Origin: JABDBK01 sp964453575
Lineage (GTDB): Bacteria > Pseudomonadota > Gammaproteobacteria > DSM-16500
Reading direction: 5' to 3'
Length of the DNA: 10,626 bases
Assembly: GCA_964453575.1 (NCBI GenBank)
Contig: CAYVRW010000077.1
Coordinates: forward strand, 1-10,626
Part shown: in pieces, positions 1-6,167 of the stretch
How the letters are laid out: the number at the start of each line of letters is the position of its first letter
How positions within the stretch are numbered: the first letter of the stretch is position 1
The notes under the pieces: model-generated
Told to the model about the DNA's origin: nothing
Database searches by the model: none
The model's input: only the letters and a program-made list of their open reading frames with translations
Translations under genes and position numbers: made by a program

Positions 1-18
1 CAACACTTCGTGCGTTGT

Positions 19-46
19 AGTTTATGTAAAAAAACAAAACTTGCAA
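19..46 (-). promoter_or_regulatory. Possible sigma-70 promoter for the gene after fabG (expected acpP)
   Basis: Read on the minus strand, TTGCAA (41-46) and TAAACT (19-24) form a -35/-10 pair with a 16-nt spacer, inside the non-coding stretch after the fabG stop. In E. coli acpP follows fabG and is transcribed at a much higher level from its own promoter, so a promoter here would make sense. The acpP gene itself is outside the window, so its presence is assumed from conserved gene order. Both hexamers are imperfect and the region is AT-rich, so a chance match is possible. Confidence 0.35.
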
Positions 47-78
47 GTTGAATTTATACTTAGTGCTAAAAAAATGCT

Positions 79-828
79 CTAAGGCATGTACATTCCGCCA
101 TTTATGTGCAATGTTTGACCAGTTATATACCCCGCAGCCTCTGATGCTAGGAAGCTGACCGCTGCCGAAATATCAGCTACATGACCCAAACGTTGAAGAG
201 GTATACGTGCTAACAGAGCTTTTTGTTGCTCTTCAGGCAAATTTCGGGTCATATCGGTGTCTATAAACCCAGGTGCCACTGCATTGACAGTAATATTCCT
301 GGAACCTACCTCTTGCGCCAACGATTTGGTAAAACCAATAAGCCCAGCTTTGGCAGCTGAATAATTCACTTGCCCTGGATTCCCTGTCGCACCCACCACT
401 GAAGTCATGTTAATGATTCTTCCGAAACGAGCTTTTAACATATCTCTCAAACAAATTTTAGTAATCCGAAAAATGGAATTTAAATTAGTTTCAATGACGG
501 AATTCCATTCTTCATCTTTCATGCGCAACATTAAATTATCTTGGGTGATAGCAGCATTATTAACGACTATGGAAGGCATGCCGTGATGTTCTTTAATTTT
601 TGCAAATAATGCATCAATCGATTCCTGCTGAGTCACATTTAAAACTAAACCTAGTCCTTGAATATTTGCCGCTTTGAAAGCTTGCGTAATTTTTTCAGCA
701 CCCTGCTCGGTGGTTGCAGTACCAATGACGGTAGCACCTTCTTGTCCAAGAGTAAGAGCAATCCCATGACCTATACCGCGGCTAGCACCTGTAACCAACG
801 CAATTCTACCTTTATGTGGTAATGACAT
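79..828 (-). CDS. fabG: 3-oxoacyl-[acyl-carrier-protein] reductase FabG
   Basis: FabG is the NADPH-dependent reductase that converts 3-oxoacyl-ACP to (R)-3-hydroxyacyl-ACP in each round of type II fatty-acid elongation, in the cytoplasm. The 249-residue product has the normal family length. It is a classical short-chain dehydrogenase: the nucleotide-binding TGASRGIG is at residues 13-20, Asn115 lies in the conserved TNL, and the catalytic Ser143, Tyr156 and Lys160 (YSAAK) are all present. The C-terminal half carries VAPGFIDTDMT (about 184-194), and the protein ends GQTLHINGGMYMP as in E. coli FabG. One small departure is NNAA at 90-93, where FabG usually has NNAG. The start is well supported: AGGAGGT lies a few bases upstream and overlaps the fabD stop codon, implying translational coupling. 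It is the last gene of the cluster inside the window. Confidence 0.97.
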   Translation of the reverse strand: MSLPHKGRIALVTGASRGIGHGIALTLGQEGATVIGTATTEQGAEKITQAFKAANIQGLGLVLNVTQQESIDALFAKIKEHHGMPSIVVNNAAITQDNLMLRMKDEEWNSVIETNLNSIFRITKICLRDMLKARFGRIINMTSVVGATGNPGQVNYSAAKAGLIGFTKSLAQEVGSRNITVNAVAPGFIDTDMTRNLPEEQQKALLARIPLQRLGHVADISAAVSFLASEAAGYITGQTLHINGGMYMP

Positions 829-840
829 ACGACCTCCTAC
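829..840 (-). promoter_or_regulatory. fabG ribosome binding site embedded in the fabD stop
   Basis: On the minus strand the junction reads GTAGGAGGTCGT followed by the fabG ATG. The fabD stop TAG (837-839) supplies the first bases of a near-perfect Shine-Dalgarno sequence. A ribosome terminating on fabD is therefore placed directly at the fabG start, a layout typical of translational coupling. It fixes the fabG start and argues that fabD and fabG are co-translated. Confidence 0.8.
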
Positions 841-1778
841 TCTACTTGTGAATGATGGTTGAGAGTTTCTAAACTGTTTAAATCAGTTTGAATCAGTTTA
901 ATGTCGGGCGTTATTCTTTTAATTAATCCAGTTAACACCTTACCTGGACCACATTCAACAATGGTATCAATACCCATCGCTTCAAATTTTTTAATAATTT
1001 CCACCCAGCGCACAGGATGATAAAGCTGTCTCACCAAACCATCGAGTATCGCGCCTGGTATTTGATAAAACGCAACATCAACATTATTAATCACAGGAAT
1101 AACAGGTGGTTTAATGGAAAGTGTTGTTAATAAGCGTTCTAATTTTAAAGCAGCAGGTTTCATAAGTTCACAATGCGAAGGAACGCTCACTGGCAGACAT
1201 TTTGCTAACTTCGCACCTTTTTCTTTCGCAAGCACAATAGCACGTTCAACGGCTATTTTAGTTCCAGCAATCACGACTTGTCCGGTACTGTTATAATTTG
1301 CAGCTGTCAAAACTTCACCAGGCAATGCGGATTGTTCGCAAAGCTCATGCACTGCATTATCATCTAAACCTATAATAGCCGCGAGCGCACCTTCACCCAT
1401 AGGCACTGCTTCTTGCATGTATTTACCACGCGCCTCAACTAACGTAATGGCATCATGAAAGGACAACGATTCCGCACACACTAATGCGGTATATTCTCCT
1501 AAACTATGACCAGCAAGCAGCTCAGGATTTAGATTTGAGTGATTTTTCAAAATTCGCCAAACAGCATAAGAGGCTGCAAGCAAAGCAGGTTGGGTATACA
1601 TAGTACGATCAAGCGTCTCAGCAGGGCCTTCCTGTACCAACTTCCATAAATCATAACCAAGAGCATTGGATGCTTCATCAAAGGTTGCTTTAACTTCCGA
1701 ATAGTCTTTCGCTATATCAGCCAACATGCCTATCGTTTGAGAACCTTGCCCTGGAAAAACAAAACCAATTTTTTTCAT
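837..1778 (-). CDS. fabD: Malonyl-CoA-ACP transacylase FabD
   Basis: FabD moves the malonyl group from malonyl-CoA to the ACP phosphopantetheine, giving the extender unit for fatty-acid synthesis. From the chosen start the protein has 313 residues (E. coli FabD has 309). The oxyanion-hole loop GQGSQ is at 10-14, the nucleophile is Ser92 in GHSLG, Arg117 in EARG binds the malonyl carboxylate, and the catalytic His202 lies in VPSH. An ATG two codons upstream (1784) is also in frame. I prefer the ATG at 1778 because AAGAGA lies 6 nt before it but abuts the upstream ATG with no spacing, and because this start places Gln11, Ser92 and Arg117 at the E. coli numbers. The fabH stop lies about 10 nt upstream, so the genes are clearly co-transcribed. 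Confidence 0.97.
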   Translation of the reverse strand: MKKIGFVFPGQGSQTIGMLADIAKDYSEVKATFDEASNALGYDLWKLVQEGPAETLDRTMYTQPALLAASYAVWRILKNHSNLNPELLAGHSLGEYTALVCAESLSFHDAITLVEARGKYMQEAVPMGEGALAAIIGLDDNAVHELCEQSALPGEVLTAANYNSTGQVVIAGTKIAVERAIVLAKEKGAKLAKCLPVSVPSHCELMKPAALKLERLLTTLSIKPPVIPVINNVDVAFYQIPGAILDGLVRQLYHPVRWVEIIKKFEAMGIDTIVECGPGKVLTGLIKRITPDIKLIQTDLNSLETLNHHSQVE

Positions 1779-1788
1779 GATCATTCTC

Positions 1789-2754
1789 TTAATATTTAAT
1801 CAATGCGGAGCCCCATGCGAGACCGCCGCCAAAACCTTCTAGCAATAACAAATCATCGCGCTTAATGCGGCCATCGCGTATGGTTTTATCAAGGGCCAAA
1901 GGAATGGAAGCGCTCGATGTATTGCCTTGCTCATCTAACGTAAGTGCCACTCTCTCCATCGGTAATCCCAATTTTTTCGCCATCGCTTCTATAATTCGAA
2001 CATTTGCTTGATGAGGTATCAACCAATCCACACTTGTTTTTTGCAGTTGATTTGCTGCTAATGTTTCATCAAATAATCTCCCTAAAATATTCACCGCCAA
2101 TTTAAATAGTTGATTGCCTTTCATCTGAATATATAAAGCTTGTTCTACATCCAAAGGTTTACCAATATTTACGTTCAGTGATAGCACATCTTTATGCATA
2201 CCATCTGCGTGCAAATGCGTTGATAAAATGCCTGGTTTTTCACTTTCACCTAAAACAATAGCACCCGCACCATCACCAAACAATATACAAGTTGTTCTAT
2301 CGCTCCAGTCAATGACTTTAGACATGACTTCACTGCCAATTACTAAAGCATATTTAACCATACCTGATTTAATATATTGATCAGCGATACTAAGCGCATA
2401 CATAAAACCTGCGCACGCCGTTGAATTTAAATCGAATGCCGGACATCCTGCTATTCCCAAACGCTCTTGTAACATGCATGCGGTGCTTGGAAACATTTTT
2501 TCAGGCGTCGTAGTGGCAATAATAATCATACCAACATCTGCTGATTTTATACCTGCTGCAGCCATGGCTTCACGGGATGCCTGTTCTGCCATATAAAGTG
2601 CCGTTTCATGCTTGCCTGCTATATGACGTGTGTGAATACCGGTACGCTCAACAATCCAGTCATTGGTAGTTTCGACCAATTTTTCCAAATCAAAATTCGT
2701 TAGAATTTTTTCAGGTAAGTATGAGCCGGTGCCTACTATTCTTGAATATTTCAT
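1789..2754 (-). CDS. fabH: 3-oxoacyl-[acyl-carrier-protein] synthase III FabH
   Basis: FabH condenses acetyl-CoA with malonyl-ACP, the initiating step of type II fatty-acid synthesis. From the chosen start it has 321 residues (317 in E. coli). The catalytic triad is Cys114 (in STACAGF), His248 (in WLIPHQAN) and Asn278 (in DEQGNTSSAS). Also visible are the thiolase-fold GDGAGA and the C-terminal GFGGGLAWGSAL. The frame stays open to an ATG at 2805, which would add 17 residues and overlap plsX. I reject that start because the family begins at MxYxxIxGTGSYLP, and because AGGG lies 5 nt before the ATG at 2754. The gap to plsX is then 28 nt. Acyl-chain specificity cannot be read from these motifs. 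Confidence 0.96.
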   Translation of the reverse strand: MKYSRIVGTGSYLPEKILTNFDLEKLVETTNDWIVERTGIHTRHIAGKHETALYMAEQASREAMAAAGIKSADVGMIIIATTTPEKMFPSTACMLQERLGIAGCPAFDLNSTACAGFMYALSIADQYIKSGMVKYALVIGSEVMSKVIDWSDRTTCILFGDGAGAIVLGESEKPGILSTHLHADGMHKDVLSLNVNIGKPLDVEQALYIQMKGNQLFKLAVNILGRLFDETLAANQLQKTSVDWLIPHQANVRIIEAMAKKLGLPMERVALTLDEQGNTSSASIPLALDKTIRDGRIKRDDLLLLEGFGGGLAWGSALIKY

Positions 2755-2782
2755 GATGACCCTATGTTTAAGACTTACAACA

Positions 2783-3826
2783 TTATTGATGATCTTTGTT
2801 AGCATCGTTTGATGATAATTTTAATGCTCTCTCAACTTCAGCGCTAATTCTTTGCGGAATATTTTTCTCAACTTGGATCACAGCTTCTTCGATGGCATGG
2901 GCAAAAGCTTGCATTTTTGCACCGCCATGACTTTTAATAACAATACCCTGCAACCCAATGAAACTTGCTCCATTATAACGATCAGGATCAATGCGTTTGC
3001 CTAAAGATTTTAAAACGGGCATTGCAATAAGTGCGGCTATTTTTGAGAAAAGATTATGAGTAAAAGCTTCTTTCATTAACTTCCTTATAAATTTAGCAAC
3101 TCCTTCACTGGTCTTCAATGCCACATTACCCACAAATCCATCACAAACCACAACGTCAATATCGCCTTTATAAATTTGGTCGCCCTCGATATAACCTGCA
3201 TAATTAATCACATTTGCGTTAGCTAACCTTTGCGCTGCTTCTTTTACTAACTCATTGCCCTTAATATCTTCTTCACCAATATTCAATAAAGCTATTTTAG
3301 GCGATGGAATATTATCAAGCGCTGAGGTGACAACAGAACCCATAACAGCAAACTGAAATAAATGTTCTGCCGTGGAATCGACATTCGCACCTAAATCAAG
3401 CATGCGCATGTTCTTATTACCTTTATAGGTAGGAAAAGTTGAAATAATGGCAGGTCTGTCAATACCAGGCAGTGTTTTCAACACAAAACGCGCTGTCGCC
3501 ATCAATGCCCCGGTATTGCCTGCGCTAACACAAGCATGGGCCTTGTTTTCTTTCACCAAATTAATGGCAACACGCATCGAGGAATCTTTTTTGGTGCGTA
3601 AAGCGACTGCAGGGGATTCATCCATAGCAACGATTTGCGTTGTGTTTTGAATAGTAAGCCTAGTTTCTTCGAGAGCGTGTCTAGCTTTTAATTCATTTTT
3701 TAGTATGTCTTCCTGACCCACTAAGATCAGCTGAAGTGACTTGAACTTATTTAATGCCTGCAATGCAGCAGGCACAATGATAGAAGGCCCATAATCGCCT
3801 CCCATCGCATCAACTGCAATGATCAT
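2783..3826 (-). CDS. plsX: Phosphate acyltransferase PlsX
   Basis: PlsX converts acyl-ACP and inorganic phosphate to acyl-phosphate, which feeds acylation of glycerol-3-phosphate by PlsY. It is a peripheral membrane enzyme linking fatty-acid to phospholipid synthesis. The 347-residue product has the family signatures: AVDAMGGDYGP near the N-terminus, SAGNTGALM (about 101-109), LDLGANVD (144-151), LNIGEE (about 181-186), CDGFVGN (228-234), YNGASFIGLQGIVIKSHG (284-301). A TTG three codons upstream (3835) is in frame and would match the E. coli length at the N-terminus, but CCCCAC precedes it with no ribosome site. The ATG at 3826 has GGA about 4 nt upstream. The rpmF-plsX gap is only about 15 nt, the same pairing as in E. 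coli. Confidence 0.97.
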   Translation of the reverse strand: MIIAVDAMGGDYGPSIIVPAALQALNKFKSLQLILVGQEDILKNELKARHALEETRLTIQNTTQIVAMDESPAVALRTKKDSSMRVAINLVKENKAHACVSAGNTGALMATARFVLKTLPGIDRPAIISTFPTYKGNKNMRMLDLGANVDSTAEHLFQFAVMGSVVTSALDNIPSPKIALLNIGEEDIKGNELVKEAAQRLANANVINYAGYIEGDQIYKGDIDVVVCDGFVGNVALKTSEGVAKFIRKLMKEAFTHNLFSKIAALIAMPVLKSLGKRIDPDRYNGASFIGLQGIVIKSHGGAKMQAFAHAIEEAVIQVEKNIPQRISAEVERALKLSSNDANKDHQ

Positions 3827-3841
3827 GTTTTCCAAGTGGGG

Positions 3842-4045
3842 CTACTCTTCGCCGCTTTCTTCTTCAATAACAGCACGAGTCTCGACGACTTGACGGCCTC
3901 GATAATATCCATCTGGGCTGACATGATGGCGGCGATGTGTTTCACCCGTTGCAGCATCTACTGATAATGCTGACGCTGTGAGTGCATGATGTGCACGACG
4001 CATGTTCCTTCTGGAACGAGATTTTCGACTTTTAGCAACTGCCAT
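3842..4045 (-). CDS. rpmF: 50S ribosomal protein L32 with acidic C-terminal extension
   Basis: This is ribosomal protein L32 (bL32), a small basic protein of the large subunit. The 67-residue product shows the family core: an Arg/Lys-rich N-terminus with the MRRAHHAL segment (15-22), LSVDAATGETHRRHH (28-41) and DGYYRGR (45-51). It has no cysteines, so it is the zinc-free form. E. coli L32 (57 residues) ends just after the YYRGR motif; here about ten residues follow, ending EEESGEE, an acidic tail unlike the basic body. GAGG lies 7 nt before the ATG. The yceD stop is 12 nt upstream and plsX follows within 15 nt, matching the yceD-rpmF-plsX arrangement of other gammaproteobacteria. Confidence 0.97.
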   Translation of the reverse strand: MAVAKSRKSRSRRNMRRAHHALTASALSVDAATGETHRRHHVSPDGYYRGRQVVETRAVIEEESGEE

Positions 4046-4057
4046 GGGCTTTCCTCA

Positions 4058-4594
4058 CTATTTATCTGTATTGCGCTTTTCACGCAATAATTCTATAACC
4101 TTAAACGGACTTTCTTTTTTAGTTTCAGCTTGTTCTGCTGATTCTATCACAAGTGGCAATGCCAATTTGCAATTTTGTGAACTATGCATAGGGACGATAG
4201 GCAAGCCAATAATAAGCTCATCTTCTATAACATCTTGAATAATAAGCGAACCATCTTCAACGACTATGCCATCATAGCCTTTAGGAAGTTCATCTATAGC
4301 ACTTTCTGACGTCACTATACCAAACAGTAAATCACCAGAAATCTCATTCTCGAATGTTTCCATGCAGCGCTGACATTGCAGCTTTACGGTTGCATTATAA
4401 TGCCCCCGCATAAAACAAATCTTCTGCTCATCCATCCCAAAAACTACGCTAACCTTAACATCGCCCTCATCACTGCTTAAGCTAGAGCGCAATCTTTCCA
4501 TATCCTTAATTGGCAGCATCCCCTCAAGGCTTATTTCATTTTCAGCAAATCGAAATGGGTCGACCTTGTGAGGCAGCAGAGTTTGTTTTGACAT
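4058..4594 (-). CDS. yceD: YceD/DUF177 family protein, 23S rRNA accumulation
   Basis: This is a DUF177 family protein. Members are reported to be needed for normal accumulation of 23S rRNA in bacteria and plastids; the biochemical activity is not established. The product is 178 residues from the chosen start. A CxxC pair lies in LQCQRCMETF (Cys74, Cys77), followed by the family hallmark IEDELIIGLPIVPMH (about 123-137) with a further Cys142 after it, and a C-terminal SPFKVIELLREKR (162-174) matching the NPFAVLASL end of E. coli YceD. An ATG five codons upstream (4609) is in frame. I prefer 4594 because the family begins shortly before xLPxxxDPxR, and because a candidate promoter would start transcription very near 4609. 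It is the first gene of the compact yceD-fabG block. Confidence 0.92.
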   Translation of the reverse strand: MSKQTLLPHKVDPFRFAENEISLEGMLPIKDMERLRSSLSSDEGDVKVSVVFGMDEQKICFMRGHYNATVKLQCQRCMETFENEISGDLLFGIVTSESAIDELPKGYDGIVVEDGSLIIQDVIEDELIIGLPIVPMHSSQNCKLALPLVIESAEQAETKKESPFKVIELLREKRNTDK

Positions 4595-4614
4595 TATACT
4601 CTCATCCAACCTGT

Positions 4615-4642
4615 AGTATGACGCGCGATTTTATGCTGTTAA
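4615..4642 (-). promoter_or_regulatory. Candidate sigma-70 promoter for the yceD-rpmF-plsX-fab operon
   Basis: On the minus strand TTAACA (4637-4642, one mismatch to TTGACA) and CATACT (4615-4620, two mismatches to TATAAT) are separated by 16 nt in the short gap between rluC and yceD. Transcription would begin around 4607-4609, leaving a leader of about 15 nt before the preferred yceD start. The position suits an operon promoter, but read-through from rluC is equally possible. The evidence is hexamer matching only. Confidence 0.4.
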
Positions 4643-4648
4643 TCCAGT

Positions 4649-5575
4649 TTATTCAAGTGCTTTTAAGCAAGCTTGTAAATCATTATCTAAAGATGCGGTA
4701 ATCTGAATATGCTGTCCTGTGGACGGCAGCGTAAATTCAATAAAATAAGCATGTAAAAACAAGCGCTTAAGTCCACATTGGCGTATTTGCTTATTAAATT
4801 CTTTATCACCATACTTTTCATCGCCTGCTACTGGGTGACCGCGATATTGGGCATGAACCCGGATTTGATGGGTACGGCCGGTTTCTAATAGGGCTTCCAT
4901 TAAAGTTGCATATTTATAACGCACCAAAGGCTTAAATACCGTAGAAGAAGGCTTACCTTCATCATGGACCCGCACTATACGCTCACCGCTTGCTAATTGA
5001 TTTTTACGTAAAGGAACTTCAACGTGCAAAGCAGACGGTTTCCAATGACCTTTGGTTAACGTATGATAAATTTTCTTTACCTTCCCTTCGCGCAATAAAG
5101 CATGTAACTCACGCAATACACTGTGTTTTTTGGCCAAAATCAAACAACCGGAGGTATCTCTATCCAACCTATGCACTAATTCTAACTTAGGATGCTTGGA
5201 ACGCAATGCTTCAACGACACCAAGCTTAATACCGCTTCCACCATGCACGGACATGCCAGAAGGTTTATTAATAATGATTAGCCTATCATCTTCATATAAG
5301 ATACGTGTTGATAAAAAATCAACCAATTGCTTGCCAGGCACCGGCACTTCGCCGCTCTCTTCCAATTGCAAAGGTGGTATACGTACCTGATCTCCTGCTT
5401 GCAGACGATAGGTTTGCTTAATCCGTTTTTTATTAACCCTCACCTCGCCTTTGCGCAATATCTTGTAAATATGAGCTTTAGGGATGGTTTTTAAACGATT
5501 TATAAGAAAATTATCAATGCGTTGTTCTGCCGCATCAGGAGTTATAGTTATATATTCAACAGAAGACTTAGCCAT
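4649..5575 (-). CDS. rluC: 23S rRNA pseudouridine synthase, RluC type
   Basis: This is an RluA-family pseudouridine synthase. E. coli RluC isomerises U955, U2504 and U2580 of 23S rRNA. The 308-residue protein (E. coli 319) has an N-terminal S4 RNA-binding domain (about 18-65: RIDNFLINRLKTIPKAHIYK, then GEVRVNKKRI and GDQVRIP). The catalytic domain carries NKPSGMSVHGG (104-113) and HRLDRDTSG (135-143) with catalytic Asp138. LETGRTHQIRVH (230-241) and HPVAGDEKYGD (247-257) follow. S4 plus catalytic domain separates it from RluA. RluC is favoured over RluD by its place opposite rne, as in E. coli; the exact target uridines are inferred. AAGAG precedes the ATG by about 5 nt. Its stop lies 54 nt before yceD. 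Confidence 0.93.
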   Translation of the reverse strand: MAKSSVEYITITPDAAEQRIDNFLINRLKTIPKAHIYKILRKGEVRVNKKRIKQTYRLQAGDQVRIPPLQLEESGEVPVPGKQLVDFLSTRILYEDDRLIIINKPSGMSVHGGSGIKLGVVEALRSKHPKLELVHRLDRDTSGCLILAKKHSVLRELHALLREGKVKKIYHTLTKGHWKPSALHVEVPLRKNQLASGERIVRVHDEGKPSSTVFKPLVRYKYATLMEALLETGRTHQIRVHAQYRGHPVAGDEKYGDKEFNKQIRQCGLKRLFLHAYFIEFTLPSTGQHIQITASLDNDLQACLKALE

Positions 5576-5610
5576 AGTAACTCTTTATAAAAAGACGTAT
5601 TTTGGGTTTA

Positions 5611-5619
5611 TTATCCACA
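5611..5619 (+). promoter_or_regulatory. Single perfect DnaA-box sequence
   Basis: TTATCCACA matches the high-affinity DnaA box consensus TTATNCACA exactly. It lies 36 nt from the rluC start in the divergent region. It is solitary: I saw no second box nearby and no origin-type cluster. It could be a DnaA transcriptional site or coincidence; a given 9-mer on either strand of a 10.6-kb window is expected about 0.08 times. Confidence 0.35.
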
Positions 5620-5657
5620 AAATTCAAGCTATCTCGTTGATGGACCTCAAAAAAAAT

Positions 5658-5686
5658 GGTATATTCACAAAGACCAAAAAAGGCAA
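5658..5686 (-). promoter_or_regulatory. Weak candidate promoter for rluC
   Basis: On the minus strand TTGCCT (5681-5686) and TATACC (5658-5663) form a 4/6 and 4/6 pair with an ideal 17-nt spacer. Transcription would start near 5650, giving a leader of about 75 nt before rluC. The -35 lies inside one arm of an 8-bp dyad, GGCAAAAT (5682-5689) with ATTTTGCC (5716-5723). Both hexamers are poor, so confidence is low. Confidence 0.28.
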
Positions 5687-5690
5687 AATG

Positions 5691-5814
5691 ATTAAATAAA
5701 TTGTATTCGCACTCTATTTTGCCAGCGGACTTGTTATAGATCCCACTGTTTGACTCTGATTGATCTTTAGTCCCATTTTGGTTATTTAGCGAATACCAGG
5801 GTATTTATTAATAG
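5691..5814. repeat. Segment bounded by imperfect inverted repeats, possible mobile-element remnant
   Basis: GTATTCGC at 5703-5710 recurs as its exact reverse complement GCGAATAC at 5789-5796. Reading inward from each end, both arms reach a GGACT after 16 and 15 nt respectively (5727-5731 plus strand; 5769-5773 minus strand). Outside them, an A/T-rich ATTAAATAAA (5691-5700) is mirrored by TTTATTAAT near 5804-5812. A subterminal motif shared at similar spacing is the pattern expected of transposon ends, and the 94-124 nt size suits a MITE or a solo IS end-pair. There is no coding sequence inside and no clear target duplication. An extended regulatory dyad is the alternative. Confidence 0.35.
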
Positions 5815-5914
5815 AAACATTGCGCTCCAAATTTCATAATGATACGCGCTTTATAAAGTGGCATGTTGCCAAGGTTTTTGAGAAGAATCATACAGGTGGG
5901 CATTGGACATTTTT

Positions 5915-5941
5915 TTGCACTGCCAAAATATACACCATAAT
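5915..5941 (+). promoter_or_regulatory. Weak candidate promoter for rne
   Basis: TTGCAC (5915-5920) and CATAAT (5936-5941, one mismatch to TATAAT) are in the right orientation upstream of rne, but the 15-nt spacer is short. An overlapping alternative uses TGGACA (5904-5909) with TATACA (5929-5934), 19 nt apart. Either would start transcription near 5940-5950, giving a leader of about 220 nt containing the large palindrome. The location is plausible, the sequence match weak. Confidence 0.3.
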
Positions 5942-5944
5942 AGA

Positions 5945-5960
5945 TGAAAAATATTTTTCA
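5945..5960. repeat. Perfect 16-bp palindrome TGAAAAATATTTTTCA
   Basis: The sequence equals its own reverse complement over all 16 bases and is flanked by GA on the left and CATC on the right, which could extend the pairing with a slip. It falls 3 nt after the candidate rne -10 box, where transcription would begin. A dyad there could be an operator for a dimeric repressor or a hairpin at the extreme 5' end of the rne transcript. No regulator is identifiable. A/T-only palindromes arise by chance more often in AT-rich spacers. Confidence 0.5.
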
Positions 5961-5995
5961 CATCAGGACACTTTTAGAAATGCGTATTAAGAATA

Positions 5996-6138
5996 GGGCT
6001 TGGTTACAATTCGCTAGGCTGAACCAAAAAGCCTTGATTTTAGAGGATCGCAGCGCAGCATACGTTGTTGGTATGTGAGCGTGCTGCCCGCAAAAAATCA
6101 AGGATTTTTGGCCAGCATAGTAGAATTGTAAACAGCCC
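5996..6138. repeat. 143-nt near-palindrome in the rne leader
   Basis: The two halves pair almost throughout, centred on 6067. The stems, outermost first, are: GGGCT 5996-6000 with 6134-6138; TTACAATTC 6004-6012 with 6123-6131; CTA 6014-6016 with 6118-6120; GCTG 6018-6021 with 6113-6116; CCAAAAA 6024-6030 with 6105-6111; CCTTGATTTT 6032-6041 with 6094-6103; GCAGC 6050-6054 with 6083-6087; GC 6055-6056 with 6079-6080; CATAC 6059-6063 with 6071-6075, closing a 7-nt loop. That is about 50 base pairs. It ends 29 nt before the rne ATG, so it should be transcribed. It may be an RNase E or RNase III processing structure controlling rne, or a palindromic repeat or MITE inserted in the leader. The fold is read directly; the role is inference. 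Confidence 0.85.
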
Positions 6139-6167
6139 GGAGAGCGCCTAGATAAAAAAGGCAGCAC

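Larger units (their letters stand above)
5576..6167. other. Long divergent intergenic region between rluC and rne
   Basis: These 592 nt contain no convincing gene. Reading left to right I see: a perfect DnaA-box 9-mer (5611-5619); a weak minus-strand promoter for rluC (5658-5686); a segment bounded by inverted repeats (about 5691-5814); the 10-bp palindrome CTTTATAAAG (5849-5858); the small hairpin TGGCA-TGT-TGCCA (5859-5871); a weak plus-strand promoter for rne (5915-5941); a perfect 16-bp palindrome (5945-5960); a 143-nt near-palindrome (5996-6138); and the rne ribosome site. An in-frame minus-strand open stretch (5958-6167) is explained by the palindrome and is not called. In E. coli the rne leader is also unusually long and carries the autoregulatory hairpins. 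Confidence 0.85.

Noticed and set aside
2755..2805. Longer fabH start at 2805
   Set aside because: It would add 17 residues not seen in the family and overlap plsX by 23 nt. The ATG at 2754 has an AGGG site and the family N-terminus.
4592..4598. Perfect TATAAT overlapping the yceD start codon
   Set aside because: No -35-like hexamer lies 16-18 nt upstream, and transcription would start inside yceD. The TTAACA/CATACT pair upstream is a better candidate.
5859..5880. Hairpin TGGCA-TGT-TGCCA followed by a T-run as a terminator
   Set aside because: The stem has only five base pairs, it is separated from the T-run by several bases, and no gene upstream on the plus strand needs a terminator.
5958..6167. 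Minus-strand open frame of 69 codons overlapping the rne leader
   Set aside because: Its sequence lies mostly over the 143-nt palindrome, it has no good ribosome site, and its composition (Cys/Phe/Ser-rich, no motif) looks incidental. The palindrome explains the open frame.
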